From CAZNKU01 sp045545235 (GTDB lineage Bacteria > Bacillota > Clostridia > Monoglobales > Firm-18): a stretch of 64,000 bases of DNA. Within the stretch, counting starts at the first letter, position 1. Every line of letters begins with the position of its first letter. The stretch spans positions 124,001 through 188,000 of the forward strand of contig JAZQAN010000064.1 of assembly GCA_045545235.1 (NCBI GenBank), in the 5' to 3' direction. The notes beneath the pieces were generated by a model, which ran no database searches, was not told the DNA's origin, and saw only the letters and a list, made by a program, of their open reading frames with translations. A program made the translations under genes and the position numbers. Positions 35,893 to 43,906 of the stretch are shown here, in pieces.

Positions 35893-37974
35893 TTAAATAT
35901 AAAAAAGCATATCTGCATATGTTGGATATGGCCAATACTGTGCACCTACAACAATTTCAGCCTCGTCAACAACCTTTCTAAGATCATTCATTATAGGAAT
36001 AAGCTTATCTTTTATTTCAAAAGATTCTTTTGCAAAGTCAGATATTGAGCATACTGCATTTATTTCTTTTTCAAGTTTATCAGCAATTGTATATATATCA
36101 TAAAGCAACGAAGATGCTTTTTCAGCAAGTTCCAACTCAACAGAACAATTAATTTTAGATGAAACCGCCTGCTTATTAGCAACTGCAACACACATATCAT
36201 TTGAAAATTCAGATATTGAAGGAATTATATCATTTCGTACCATATATAACATTGTTTTTGCTTCAATACTAACAACTTTATTATAATGTTCAACAAGGAT
36301 TTCATATCTTGAAACAACTTCTTCTCTTGTATAAATTTTATGTTTTTCAAAAAGTTCAATATTCTTTTCGTCTGTATAATGGCTGAATGCTTCGGGGGTA
36401 GTTTTAAGATTAAGCAAACCTCTTTTTTCTGCCTCTTTTACCCATTCTTCAGAGTAATTGTTGCCATTAAAAATAATTCGTTTATGATTTTTTACAGTAT
36501 CTTTTATAATTTCTTTTGGCGTTTTTCCCGCTTCAAGCATTTCAGTAAATTGCGAAAGTTCTTCAGCTACAATTGTATTAAGCATTATATTAGGACATGC
36601 AGCAGAATCGTTTGAACCAAGCATACGAAATTCAAATTTATTACCTGTAAAAGCAAACGGCGATGTTCTGTTTCTGTCAGTATTGTCGCGTCGGAATTCA
36701 GGAATAACTTTAGCTCCAAGCTTCATTTTATCAACAGTCTTTTTAACATACTCTTCATCACGTTCTATTGATTCGAGTATTTCCTCAAGTTCCTCACCAA
36801 GGAAAATAGACAAAATTGCCGGAGGTGCCTCATTGCCACCCAAACGATGGTCATTACCTGCACTTGCAACAGATATTCTCATAAGGTCCTGATATTCATC
36901 AACGCCCTTTATTACAGCACATAACATAAGCAAAAATCTTTCGTTTGTTTCAGGTGAACTTGTTGGGTTAAGAAGATTTTCGCCACTATCTGTTGATATT
37001 GACCAGTTATTATGCTTACCACTTCCGTTTATATATTCAAATGGTTTTTCATGTAACAAGCATGCAAGATCATATTTATCTGCTATTTTTTTCATAAGTT
37101 CCATAGTTATCTGGTTATGGTCAATAGCGATATTTGTGGTAGTATATACAGGTGCAAGTTCATGCTGTGCAGGTGCAGCTTCATTATGCTTTGTTTTAGC
37201 AAGAACACCCAACTTCCATAGTTCCTCATCCAACTCTTTCATAAATGCAGAAACTCTGGGTTTAATTACTCCAAAGTAGTGATCTTCCATTTCCTGACCT
37301 TTTGGAGGCATAGCACCAAACAAGGTTCTTCCTGAAAAAATCAAATCTTTACGTTTTTTATACATTTCCTTATCTATCAAGAAATATTCTTGTTCAGGAC
37401 CTACTGTTGTATTTACAGCTTTTGTATCTGTGTCACCTAAAGCTTTTAAAAAACGAAGTGTCTGCTTATTTACAGCATGCATTGAACGCAAAAGCGGTGT
37501 TTTTTTATCAAGAGCCTGTCCACCATATGAACAAAAAGCCGTTGGTATACATAAGGAATTATCCTTAATAAAAGCATATGAAGTAGGATCCCAGGCAGTA
37601 TAGCCTCTTGCTTCAAAGGTAGCACGTAACCCACCTGAAGGAAAACTTGATGCATCAGGCTCACCCTTTATAAGTTCCTTACCCGAAAAATCCATAATAA
37701 CTTTCCCATTTTCTACAGGGGAAATAAAGCTATCATGTTTTTCAGCAGTAATACCGGTCATCGGCTGAAACCAGTGTGTAAAGTGAGTAGCACCATTTTC
37801 TATTGCCCATTCTTTCATTTCATTTGCTACTACACCGGCAACATTTGGATCAAGTGTTCTACCTTCCTCAATTGTTTTCTTAACCGCATTATATATATCT
37901 TGTGGCAATCTTTTTTTCATAACAGTTTCATTAAAAACAAGACTACCAAACATTTCAGGCACATTGCAAACCAT
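35893..37974 (-). CDS. glnA: Glutamine synthetase type III (GlnN)
   Basis: ATP-dependent synthesis of glutamine from glutamate and ammonia. At about 693 residues it is the large GSIII type, found in Clostridia, Bacteroides and Cyanobacteria. Visible blocks include FTHWFQPMTGITAEKHDSF, GGLRATFEARGYTAWDPTS, VGPEQEYFLIDKEMY, ETNERFLLMLCA-like segments and NRTSPFAFTGNKFEFRMLGS. The ATG at 37974 is 7 nt after GGAGG; a TTG 6 bp earlier is too near that site. Its promoter is followed by an intrinsic terminator before the start, suggesting attenuation. Confidence 0.95.
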   Translation of the reverse strand: MVCNVPEMFGSLVFNETVMKKRLPQDIYNAVKKTIEEGRTLDPNVAGVVANEMKEWAIENGATHFTHWFQPMTGITAEKHDSFISPVENGKVIMDFSGKELIKGEPDASSFPSGGLRATFEARGYTAWDPTSYAFIKDNSLCIPTAFCSYGGQALDKKTPLLRSMHAVNKQTLRFLKALGDTDTKAVNTTVGPEQEYFLIDKEMYKKRKDLIFSGRTLFGAMPPKGQEMEDHYFGVIKPRVSAFMKELDEELWKLGVLAKTKHNEAAPAQHELAPVYTTTNIAIDHNQITMELMKKIADKYDLACLLHEKPFEYINGSGKHNNWSISTDSGENLLNPTSSPETNERFLLMLCAVIKGVDEYQDLMRISVASAGNDHRLGGNEAPPAILSIFLGEELEEILESIERDEEYVKKTVDKMKLGAKVIPEFRRDNTDRNRTSPFAFTGNKFEFRMLGSNDSAACPNIMLNTIVAEELSQFTEMLEAGKTPKEIIKDTVKNHKRIIFNGNNYSEEWVKEAEKRGLLNLKTTPEAFSHYTDEKNIELFEKHKIYTREEVVSRYEILVEHYNKVVSIEAKTMLYMVRNDIIPSISEFSNDMCVAVANKQAVSSKINCSVELELAEKASSLLYDIYTIADKLEKEINAVCSISDFAKESFEIKDKLIPIMNDLRKVVDEAEIVVGAQYWPYPTYADMLFYI

Positions 37975-38000
37975 AAACAAACCTCCGAATATTTCTAACT

Positions 38001-38030
38001 AAAAAAGCACTACGAAAGCATTCGCAGTGC
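38001..38030 (-). terminator. Terminator in the glnA leader, after rex
   Basis: GCACT-G-CGAA and TTCG-T-AGTGC arms (one mismatch, 4-nt loop) followed by TTTTTT on the minus strand. It lies past the rex stop but also downstream of the apparent glnA promoter and 20 bp before its ribosome site. Confidence 0.8.
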
Positions 38031-38046
38031 CTCATTACACAACAAT

Positions 38047-38076
38047 ATTATACATTAATATCTGCATATCTGTCAA
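38047..38076 (-). promoter_or_regulatory. Promoter of glnA
   Basis: Minus-strand TTGACA (38076-38071) and TATAAT (38052-38047) with 18-bp spacing, directly after the rex stop codon. Predicted start near 38040 puts the hairpin at 38001-38030 inside the leader. Confidence 0.7.
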
Positions 38077-38081
38077 TATTT

Positions 38082-38738
38082 TTATACATCAATATTCATA
38101 TTACTTTTTGTATTTTTCAATCTATATGACAAAGTCATTAATGTGTCAGAAAGATGAATATTTTCGACACAAACATCATCAGGTACATCAATATCGACAT
38201 AACAAAAGTTCATAAAACCTTTTATTCCATGACTTACAAGTTTTTGTGCAACATCATTTGCTGCAAATTTAGGTATTGCCAAAACTGCAATATCAGGATG
38301 ATTTTCTTTAATAAAATCTCCAACGGTATCCATATGTAAAACATTATATCCCCCAAGGTTTTGACCTATCAATTCATCTTTAACGTCAAAAACACCTACA
38401 ATTTTGAAACCTCTTTTTTCAAAAGACTTGTAGTTTATTAAAGCCTGTCCCAGGTGACCGGCGCCAACCACGATTATCTTATGACCATTATGCAAACCTA
38501 ATATTTCACCTATAGCATTATACAAAGCTTCTACATTATATCCATACCCCTGCTGTCCAAATCCACCAAAACAATTTAAATCCTGGCGAATTTGTGAGGC
38601 TGTAATATTCATTTTTTCTCCAAGTAATTGAGAAGAAATTCTAGTTACACCGGCATCTGCAAGATCTCTTAGATATCTATAATATCTCGGAAGTCTTTTT
38701 ACAACCTCGACAGATACTTTTTTATTTAACTCTGCCAT
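38082..38738 (-). CDS. rex: Redox-sensing transcriptional repressor Rex
   Basis: Represses fermentation and respiration genes until NADH rises. The 218-residue protein has an N-terminal winged helix (VVKRLPRYYRYLRDLADAGVTRISS, ITASQIRQDLNCFG) and a Rossmann domain with VVGAGHLGQALINY near residue 90. Length is normal. It follows obgE with a 16-bp gap and probably ends that transcript. I found no convincing full Rex operator in the window. Confidence 0.96.
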   Translation of the reverse strand: MAELNKKVSVEVVKRLPRYYRYLRDLADAGVTRISSQLLGEKMNITASQIRQDLNCFGGFGQQGYGYNVEALYNAIGEILGLHNGHKIIVVGAGHLGQALINYKSFEKRGFKIVGVFDVKDELIGQNLGGYNVLHMDTVGDFIKENHPDIAVLAIPKFAANDVAQKLVSHGIKGFMNFCYVDIDVPDDVCVENIHLSDTLMTLSYRLKNTKSNMNIDV

Positions 38739-38754
38739 TAAAATTCACCTCTAA

Positions 38755-40017
38755 TTATCTATAATAATCAAATTCAACATCTGCCATACGAACAGTATCC
38801 CCGTCCTTTATACCTTCCTGTTCAAGCATATCAATAATACCTTTTTTGCGTAAAATACGCTGAAAATAATTCAAACTTTCGTTATCATCAAAATTAGTTG
38901 AATTAATAATATACTCTGCCTGCTCACCTTCTACATTGTATACACCATCTTCATCTACATAAACAACAAAATCATCACTTAATTCTACAACGTCCGCCTC
39001 AATTTCTTCTATTTCAAATTGAGTTTCAGGAATGGTAGCAAGTTGTTCATAGGCGTACTTTAAAAGCTCATCAACACCCTTATTTGCAGCAGCAGAAATC
39101 GGAAACGCCTTATAGCCTCTTTTTTCCATTTCAATTATGAATTCGTCCACTTTTTCTGTAGATACATCAATTTTATTGGCAGCAACAATCTGTATTTTAT
39201 CTGCCAAAACACTACTGTATTTTTTCAATTCATTATTAATGAGTTCAAAATCCTCAATAGGATTTCTGCCTTCACATCCCGACACATCAACAACATGTAT
39301 CAAAAGTTTCGTTCTTTCAATATGACGTAGAAAATCATGTCCAAGACCAACACCTTCATTTGCACCCTCTATTATTCCGGGAATATCAGCCATAATAATA
39401 TTATCATCAAACATTTTTAGAACACCAAGGTTTGGAATAAGTGTAGTAAAATGATAGTTAGCAATTTTAGGTCTGGCATCACTTACAACTGACAAAAGAG
39501 TAGATTTTCCTACATTTGGAAAACCAAGCAATCCTATATCAGCAATAAGCTTGAGTTCAAGTATAATTTCACGTTCCTGACCTTGTTTCCCGCTTTTAGC
39601 AAAATTAGGAGTTTGTCTGGTTGCTGTGGAAAAATGGGCATTTCCCCATCCGCCATTGCCACCACGTGCAGCTACAAATTCAGAATCATAACTATTAAGA
39701 TCCGCAATGATTTTACCTGTCTTACTATCTTTAACCAATGTTCCGAGAGGAACATAAATAATCAGATTCTCACCCGATTTACCTCTCATTTTCAATCCTG
39801 AACCATCTTTACCGTTTTCAGCAACATATTTTTTCTTATACCTGAAATCCATAAGAGTTGCCAGATTTGTATCAACTTTTAAAATAACACTGCCGCCTCT
39901 TCCACCATCACCACCATCAGGACCGCCTGCAGCAACATATTTTTCACGATGAAACGCAACAGCTCCATTACCGCCGTGTCCACCTTTAACAGTTATATTT
40001 GCAATATCAACAAACAT
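38755..40017 (-). CDS. obgE: GTPase Obg (CgtA)
   Basis: Essential GTPase for 50S assembly and stress control. The 420-residue protein has the glycine-rich Obg fold (GGHGGNGAVAFHREKYVAAGGPD, GGRGGSVILK), the G domain with GFPNVGKSTLLS, DIPGIIEGA and NKID motifs, and the C-terminal OCT domain. It follows rpmA after a terminator-like hairpin that would lower its level relative to the ribosomal proteins. Confidence 0.97.
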   Translation of the reverse strand: MFVDIANITVKGGHGGNGAVAFHREKYVAAGGPDGGDGGRGGSVILKVDTNLATLMDFRYKKKYVAENGKDGSGLKMRGKSGENLIIYVPLGTLVKDSKTGKIIADLNSYDSEFVAARGGNGGWGNAHFSTATRQTPNFAKSGKQGQEREIILELKLIADIGLLGFPNVGKSTLLSVVSDARPKIANYHFTTLIPNLGVLKMFDDNIIMADIPGIIEGANEGVGLGHDFLRHIERTKLLIHVVDVSGCEGRNPIEDFELINNELKKYSSVLADKIQIVAANKIDVSTEKVDEFIIEMEKRGYKAFPISAAANKGVDELLKYAYEQLATIPETQFEIEEIEADVVELSDDFVVYVDEDGVYNVEGEQAEYIINSTNFDDNESLNYFQRILRKKGIIDMLEQEGIKDGDTVRMADVEFDYYR

Positions 40018-40045
40018 CGTAATCCTCCGTGTTTATTAAAAAGAT

Positions 40046-40075
40046 AAAGGACTGTTAAATTTATAACAGTCCTTT
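40046..40075 (-). terminator. Terminator after rpmA
   Basis: AAAGGACTGTTA and TAACAGTCCTTT form a perfect 12-bp stem with a 6-nt loop, then a T-rich stretch on the minus strand. It probably gives partial termination between rpmA and obgE. Confidence 0.8.
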
Positions 40076-40081
40076 TAAAAC

Positions 40082-40342
40082 TTACTGAGCCAATGTATAA
40101 ACACTAACCTGTTTCTGATCTTTACCTTTACGTTCGAACTTAACTCTACCGTCAACAAGAGCAAATAAAGTATCATCCTTACCCTTAGCTACGTTAATAC
40201 CAGGGTGAATTTTTGTTCCTCTCTGACGAACAAGGATGTTACCTGCCAATACCGGCTGACCGTCAGCTCTCTTGACACCAAGTCTTTTGGACTCTGAATC
40301 TCTGCCGTTTTTAGTACTACCGACACCTTTCTTATGAGCCAT
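40082..40342 (-). CDS. rpmA: 50S ribosomal protein L27
   Basis: Large-subunit protein whose N-terminus reaches the peptidyl-transferase centre. The 86-residue sequence begins MAHKKGVGSTKNGRDSESKRLG and continues with NILVRQRGTKIHPG. It lacks the LQFFA-type N-terminal extension that many Firmicutes make and remove with the protease Prp. An in-frame TAA directly before the ATG rules out a longer start. GAGGTG lies 7 nt upstream. Confidence 0.98.
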   Translation of the reverse strand: MAHKKGVGSTKNGRDSESKRLGVKRADGQPVLAGNILVRQRGTKIHPGINVAKGKDDTLFALVDGRVKFERKGKDQKQVSVYTLAQ

Positions 40343-40381
40343 TTATTTTCACCTCGCTAATCTGAATAAGTAAATTAAAAA

Positions 40382-40693
40382 TTAACCATTAATTTTTGTG
40401 ATTTCAACTTTTGTGTAAGGCTGTCTATGTCCCTGCTTCTTGTGATAACCTTTTTTAGGTTTGTACTTGTAAACAACAACTTTTTTAGCCTTATCGTTTT
40501 TAATAACCTTACCGGTTACAGAAACGCCATCAACTGCAGGAGCGCCAACTTTAACATCGCTACCCTCGCCGATAAGTAAAACTTTGTCAAACGCTACATC
40601 AGCACCAGCTTCAACATCTAGCTTTTCAATATAGATAACATCGCCTTCAGAAACTTTGTACTGCTTACCGCCTGTTTCAATTACTGCGTACAC
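40382..40693 (-). CDS. rplU: 50S ribosomal protein L21
   Basis: Binds 23S rRNA in the large subunit. The 103-residue protein starts MYAVIETGGKQYKVSEGDVIYIEKL and ends with the KKGYHKKQGHRQPYTKVEI block. The start is GTG, with GGAGGTG 7 nt upstream. Only 39 bp separate it from rpmA, so the usual prp (ysxB) gene is missing. A promoter and a structured leader precede it. Confidence 0.98.
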   Translation of the reverse strand: MYAVIETGGKQYKVSEGDVIYIEKLDVEAGADVAFDKVLLIGEGSDVKVGAPAVDGVSVTGKVIKNDKAKKVVVYKYKPKKGYHKKQGHRQPYTKVEITKING

Positions 40694-40772
40694 CGAAACG
40701 CACCTCCTTAATCAAAAACTCGCCTAACAGGTATGCAACAAATGCATTTTCAACCAATTTCGAGCGGATACC
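40694..40772 (-). promoter_or_regulatory. Possible L21-type ribosomal leader
   Basis: The leader of about 80 nt can form GGTAT/ATACC pairing, an ATGCA/TGCAT hairpin, and CTCG/CGAG pairing that crosses the first helix as in a pseudoknot. Position in front of rplU fits an autoregulatory leader, but I did not match it to a known family model. Confidence 0.35.
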
Positions 40773-40777
40773 GTATT

Positions 40778-40806
40778 ATAATAACACAGAATTTTATCTT
40801 TGTCAA
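40778..40806 (-). promoter_or_regulatory. Promoter of rplU
   Basis: Consensus TTGACA (40806-40801), 17-bp spacer and TATTAT (40783-40778) on the minus strand, beginning directly at the end of the penicillin-binding protein gene. Confidence 0.8.
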
Positions 40807-42192
40807 CTACTTATTTAAATATTTTTTCATTATTTTTCCGGCTATCGGCGCACAGTTTCCTCCACCCGTTCCACCACTGTATTCCATCATAACGACAACC
40901 ACAATTTCGGGATTGTAAGCCGGAGCAAAACCAACAAACCAGGTATGTTCTTTATTTTTTGATAAAATAGTCTGTTCATTTTCAGCTGTTCCTGTTTTTC
41001 CCGCAACATCAACTCCATAAATTGCAGCATTTGCAGCCGTTCCCTCATCAACCGTTTTTACCATCATATCAACAATTTCAACGGTATCCATGTATGTAGC
41101 GCTTTTTTCAAGTGCTTTATAAGAATTCTTTTTCACCATATTACCATTATTATCCCATATACTGTCAACAACATACGGAGTCATAATTACACCTTTATTT
41201 GCTATACCACACGTAACCATAGCCATTTGTAATGGAGTTGAAAGTACTTCACCCTGACCTATAGCTGCTGCTGCCTCTTCCTCGTTATTTTTAAATTTTT
41301 TCGGAAATGTGCTTAACCCACACTCAAAATCAAAATCAATGGGTTTATTAAAGCCAAAGCGTTCAGCAATATTCAAAAGTTTTTCTCCACCAAGTTTGTC
41401 ACCCAATGTACAAAAAACAACATTACTGGAAACAGCAAAGCCTTCTTCAAGACTTATTTCACCATAAGCTTTTTCTTTTTGATTTTCAAAAGTATGCGTA
41501 CCTATTTTAACGGACCCTTTATCATCAAAAGTCATATCCTCATACCCATTTTCAATAGCAAGTAAAGCTGTCAACAATTTAAAAGTTGAACCTGGAGCAT
41601 ATAAACCTGATGTTGCCCTTGCAAGAAATGGTGAATCTTCATTTTCTACCAATGAACTCCATTCTTTGACAAGTTGTTCATCATTAGGGTTAAAATCAGG
41701 TTTACTAACCATAGCAATAATTTTTCCATTATCAGGTCTTATTGCAATAACACATCCGTTATTATTTCCCAGTAGTTTATATGCATACTCCTGAATGTTA
41801 TGATTAATTGTAAGCTTTAAATTATATCCGATTTCATTTCCAGAAGACCCCATAAGCTCTGAAAATTTATTTTTGCCCAATAGTTCATTATTATAAGCTC
41901 TTTCAAGATTTATTCTTCCGTAAAGTTGGGAATTATAACCTATTATATGTGAATACATCTTTCCGTATGGATACACTCTGTTTGAATCAACAGTTTCTGC
42001 TAAAACAACACCATTACAGTCTATAATACTTCCGCGTACTGTTCCTGACTCACTGTCCCACTGTCTTTTATTGTACGGACTTGAAACAAGAAAATCATTT
42101 TGAAATATCTGAATGTATGTAATGTAACATATGAGTGCAAAAAACATAACAGAAATCAAAATTAAAATCTTAATAATTCTATTATTAGTCAT
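40807..42192 (-). CDS. Penicillin-binding protein, transpeptidase (FtsI/PbpA-like)
   Basis: Class B peptidoglycan transpeptidase with one N-terminal membrane segment (ILILISVMFFALICYITYIQIF), a short dimer domain and a transpeptidase domain. The active-site motifs are complete: S-x2-K in YAPGSTFKLLTALLA, S-x-N in VSSNVVF, and K-T-G in VAGKTGTAEN. The 461-residue length suits the compact PBPs paired with FtsW/RodA proteins in Clostridia. It overlaps the FtsW-like gene by 1 nt, so the two are made together as a polymerase-transpeptidase pair. Confidence 0.94.
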   Translation of the reverse strand: MTNNRIIKILILISVMFFALICYITYIQIFQNDFLVSSPYNKRQWDSESGTVRGSIIDCNGVVLAETVDSNRVYPYGKMYSHIIGYNSQLYGRINLERAYNNELLGKNKFSELMGSSGNEIGYNLKLTINHNIQEYAYKLLGNNNGCVIAIRPDNGKIIAMVSKPDFNPNDEQLVKEWSSLVENEDSPFLARATSGLYAPGSTFKLLTALLAIENGYEDMTFDDKGSVKIGTHTFENQKEKAYGEISLEEGFAVSSNVVFCTLGDKLGGEKLLNIAERFGFNKPIDFDFECGLSTFPKKFKNNEEEAAAAIGQGEVLSTPLQMAMVTCGIANKGVIMTPYVVDSIWDNNGNMVKKNSYKALEKSATYMDTVEIVDMMVKTVDEGTAANAAIYGVDVAGKTGTAENEQTILSKNKEHTWFVGFAPAYNPEIVVVVMMEYSGGTGGGNCAPIAGKIMKKYLNK

Positions 42193-43406
42193 TACTTGCT
42201 CTCCCTTGCTGAAATTGCCTGTAAAATACCCAAAGAAATGAAACTCGAAAGCAACGAACTACCTCCGTAGCTGATAAACGGGAGTGTTATTCCCGTAAGC
42301 GGTATCATCTTAATAACGCCACCAATTATAATAAAAGTCTGCATGCCAAACATAACTGTTATTCCTGTTGCAACACATTTATCGAACCCATCAGGTAATT
42401 TTAAAGCAATTTTAATTCCCCTGTACGTAAATATGAAAAACAAAAGAATTATAGCAACACCGCCAAACATTCCCATTTCTTCACAAATTGCAGAAAAAAT
42501 AAAATCAGAATGAACTTCCGGAATGTATCCGGGTGAACCCTGTCCCAAACCTACTCCAAAAAAACCACCGGATGCTATGGCGAACAATGATTGTGTTATC
42601 TGATATCCTTTTCCGGAAACATCGGCCCACGGATTAAGCCAGGTTTGTACCCTTATTTGAATATGATTAAGTGAAAGATAACCAACATAGCAACCTGAAG
42701 CGGCTAAAAGAACATTCCCTGCAAGTATTTTCCAATCCGGTTCAAACATATACTCCATAACAATATATGTTGAAAAAAACAGTAACATTATTCCCCATTC
42801 TCTTTGTAAAATCAGAAACCCAAGAAACATATATACACAAAACATAATTACATAACGTTCTCTTAACCATCCATAAAACAATTTTTCTTTAAATGTATAA
42901 TGGCACGCAAGAAAAAAAACAAAAAACAGTTTAATAATTTCAGAAGGCTGAATATTAAATTGCCCAAAAGATATCCAGTTTCTCGCACCATTTACGGTTT
43001 TTCCGAAAATTATCGTAAATATAAACAAAAATATTCCTATAGCAAAATAGAGCCATTTTAATTTTGATAAAAATTTGATATATTTATAACAAAAATAAGT
43101 AATGTAAAAAGCCACAATAGAAACCAAATACCATACAATTTGTTTAAACCCGGTTTGAAAATCAATACGACATATCATTACAACGCCAAGTGTTACAAGC
43201 AAATAAACAATAGGAAACAAATAGATATCTCCCATTCTGCCGTAATATATAGATATGTATACAATAACAGAAATTCCAAGAAGAATTGCACCAATATATA
43301 AAATGGTGTATTCACTATCTCCTATAAAACTATGAAGCATTAAAAAAGCTACCATATTTATAAGAACAAGTATAAATACCGGATTCTTCAGTGAAAAAAA
43401 CTTCAT
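42192..43406 (-). CDS. FtsW/RodA/SpoVE-family peptidoglycan glycosyltransferase
   Basis: SEDS-type membrane polymerase of lipid II with about ten membrane helices in 404 residues. Diagnostic stretches are NGARNWISFGQFNIQPSE, KGYQITQSLFAIASGGFFGVGLG, EVHSDFIFSAICEEMG and the C-terminal TGITLPFISYGGSS. It sits between an FHA-domain protein and a matching PBP in a tightly overlapping operon. Whether it acts in division, elongation or sporulation cannot be told from sequence. Confidence 0.93.
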   Translation of the reverse strand: MKFFSLKNPVFILVLINMVAFLMLHSFIGDSEYTILYIGAILLGISVIVYISIYYGRMGDIYLFPIVYLLVTLGVVMICRIDFQTGFKQIVWYLVSIVAFYITYFCYKYIKFLSKLKWLYFAIGIFLFIFTIIFGKTVNGARNWISFGQFNIQPSEIIKLFFVFFLACHYTFKEKLFYGWLRERYVIMFCVYMFLGFLILQREWGIMLLFFSTYIVMEYMFEPDWKILAGNVLLAASGCYVGYLSLNHIQIRVQTWLNPWADVSGKGYQITQSLFAIASGGFFGVGLGQGSPGYIPEVHSDFIFSAICEEMGMFGGVAIILLFFIFTYRGIKIALKLPDGFDKCVATGITVMFGMQTFIIIGGVIKMIPLTGITLPFISYGGSSLLSSFISLGILQAISARESK

Positions 43407-43858
43407 TATAACACCACCATAAATTCCATTTGACCAATTCTGATTCTGTCACCATTATCTAAAATCAAAACATTTTTCTTTAATTTTTTACCATTGATAT
43501 AGGTTCCGTTTGTACTGTCCATATCACATATATGCCACTCTTCATCCTCATACCATAATTTAACGTGTTGAGATGATAGATAAAAATCATCAATATGTAT
43601 TGTACAATCTTTGCTTCTTCCAATTACTATTACCTCGCTAGTCATTGGATAAAACTGTCTGACATCAAAATACAACGTATCAGCATCGTTCATTAATTCA
43701 AGGTAAGCACAATTTTTGGGAGCCATTCTGTTTTTCTGCACATTCATATTTCTTATATCGAGATAAATCATACGAATTATAGCAAAAATAAAAATATATA
43801 TAATTGTAATAAAAATATATTTTAGTAATGTTGCAATTATTTCAAAACCAAACCACAT
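43406..43858 (-). CDS. Membrane-anchored FHA-domain protein
   Basis: A 150-residue protein with one N-terminal membrane helix (about residues 8-32) and a C-terminal FHA domain (about 72-148) with VIGRSKDCTIHID, SSQHVKLW and STNGTYINGKK, which binds phosphothreonine. FHA proteins beside SEDS/PBP genes usually link Ser/Thr kinase signalling to wall growth; the kinase gene is not in this window. Its GGAGG site sits directly after the upstream terminator, so a promoter inside the prsA-like gene or readthrough is needed. Confidence 0.9.
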   Translation of the reverse strand: MWFGFEIIATLLKYIFITIIYIFIFAIIRMIYLDIRNMNVQKNRMAPKNCAYLELMNDADTLYFDVRQFYPMTSEVIVIGRSKDCTIHIDDFYLSSQHVKLWYEDEEWHICDMDSTNGTYINGKKLKKNVLILDNGDRIRIGQMEFMVVL

Positions 43859-43867
43859 ATTTATCCT

Positions 43868-43901
43868 CCAAAAAACGAAAGCCCGTCATTCATACGGGCT
43901 T
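43868..43901 (-). terminator. Terminator after the PrsA-like gene
   Basis: AAGCCCGT and ACGGGCTT form an 8-bp stem with a 7-nt loop; TTTCGTTTTTT follows on the minus strand. Confidence 0.85.
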
Positions 43902-43906
43902 CATAA

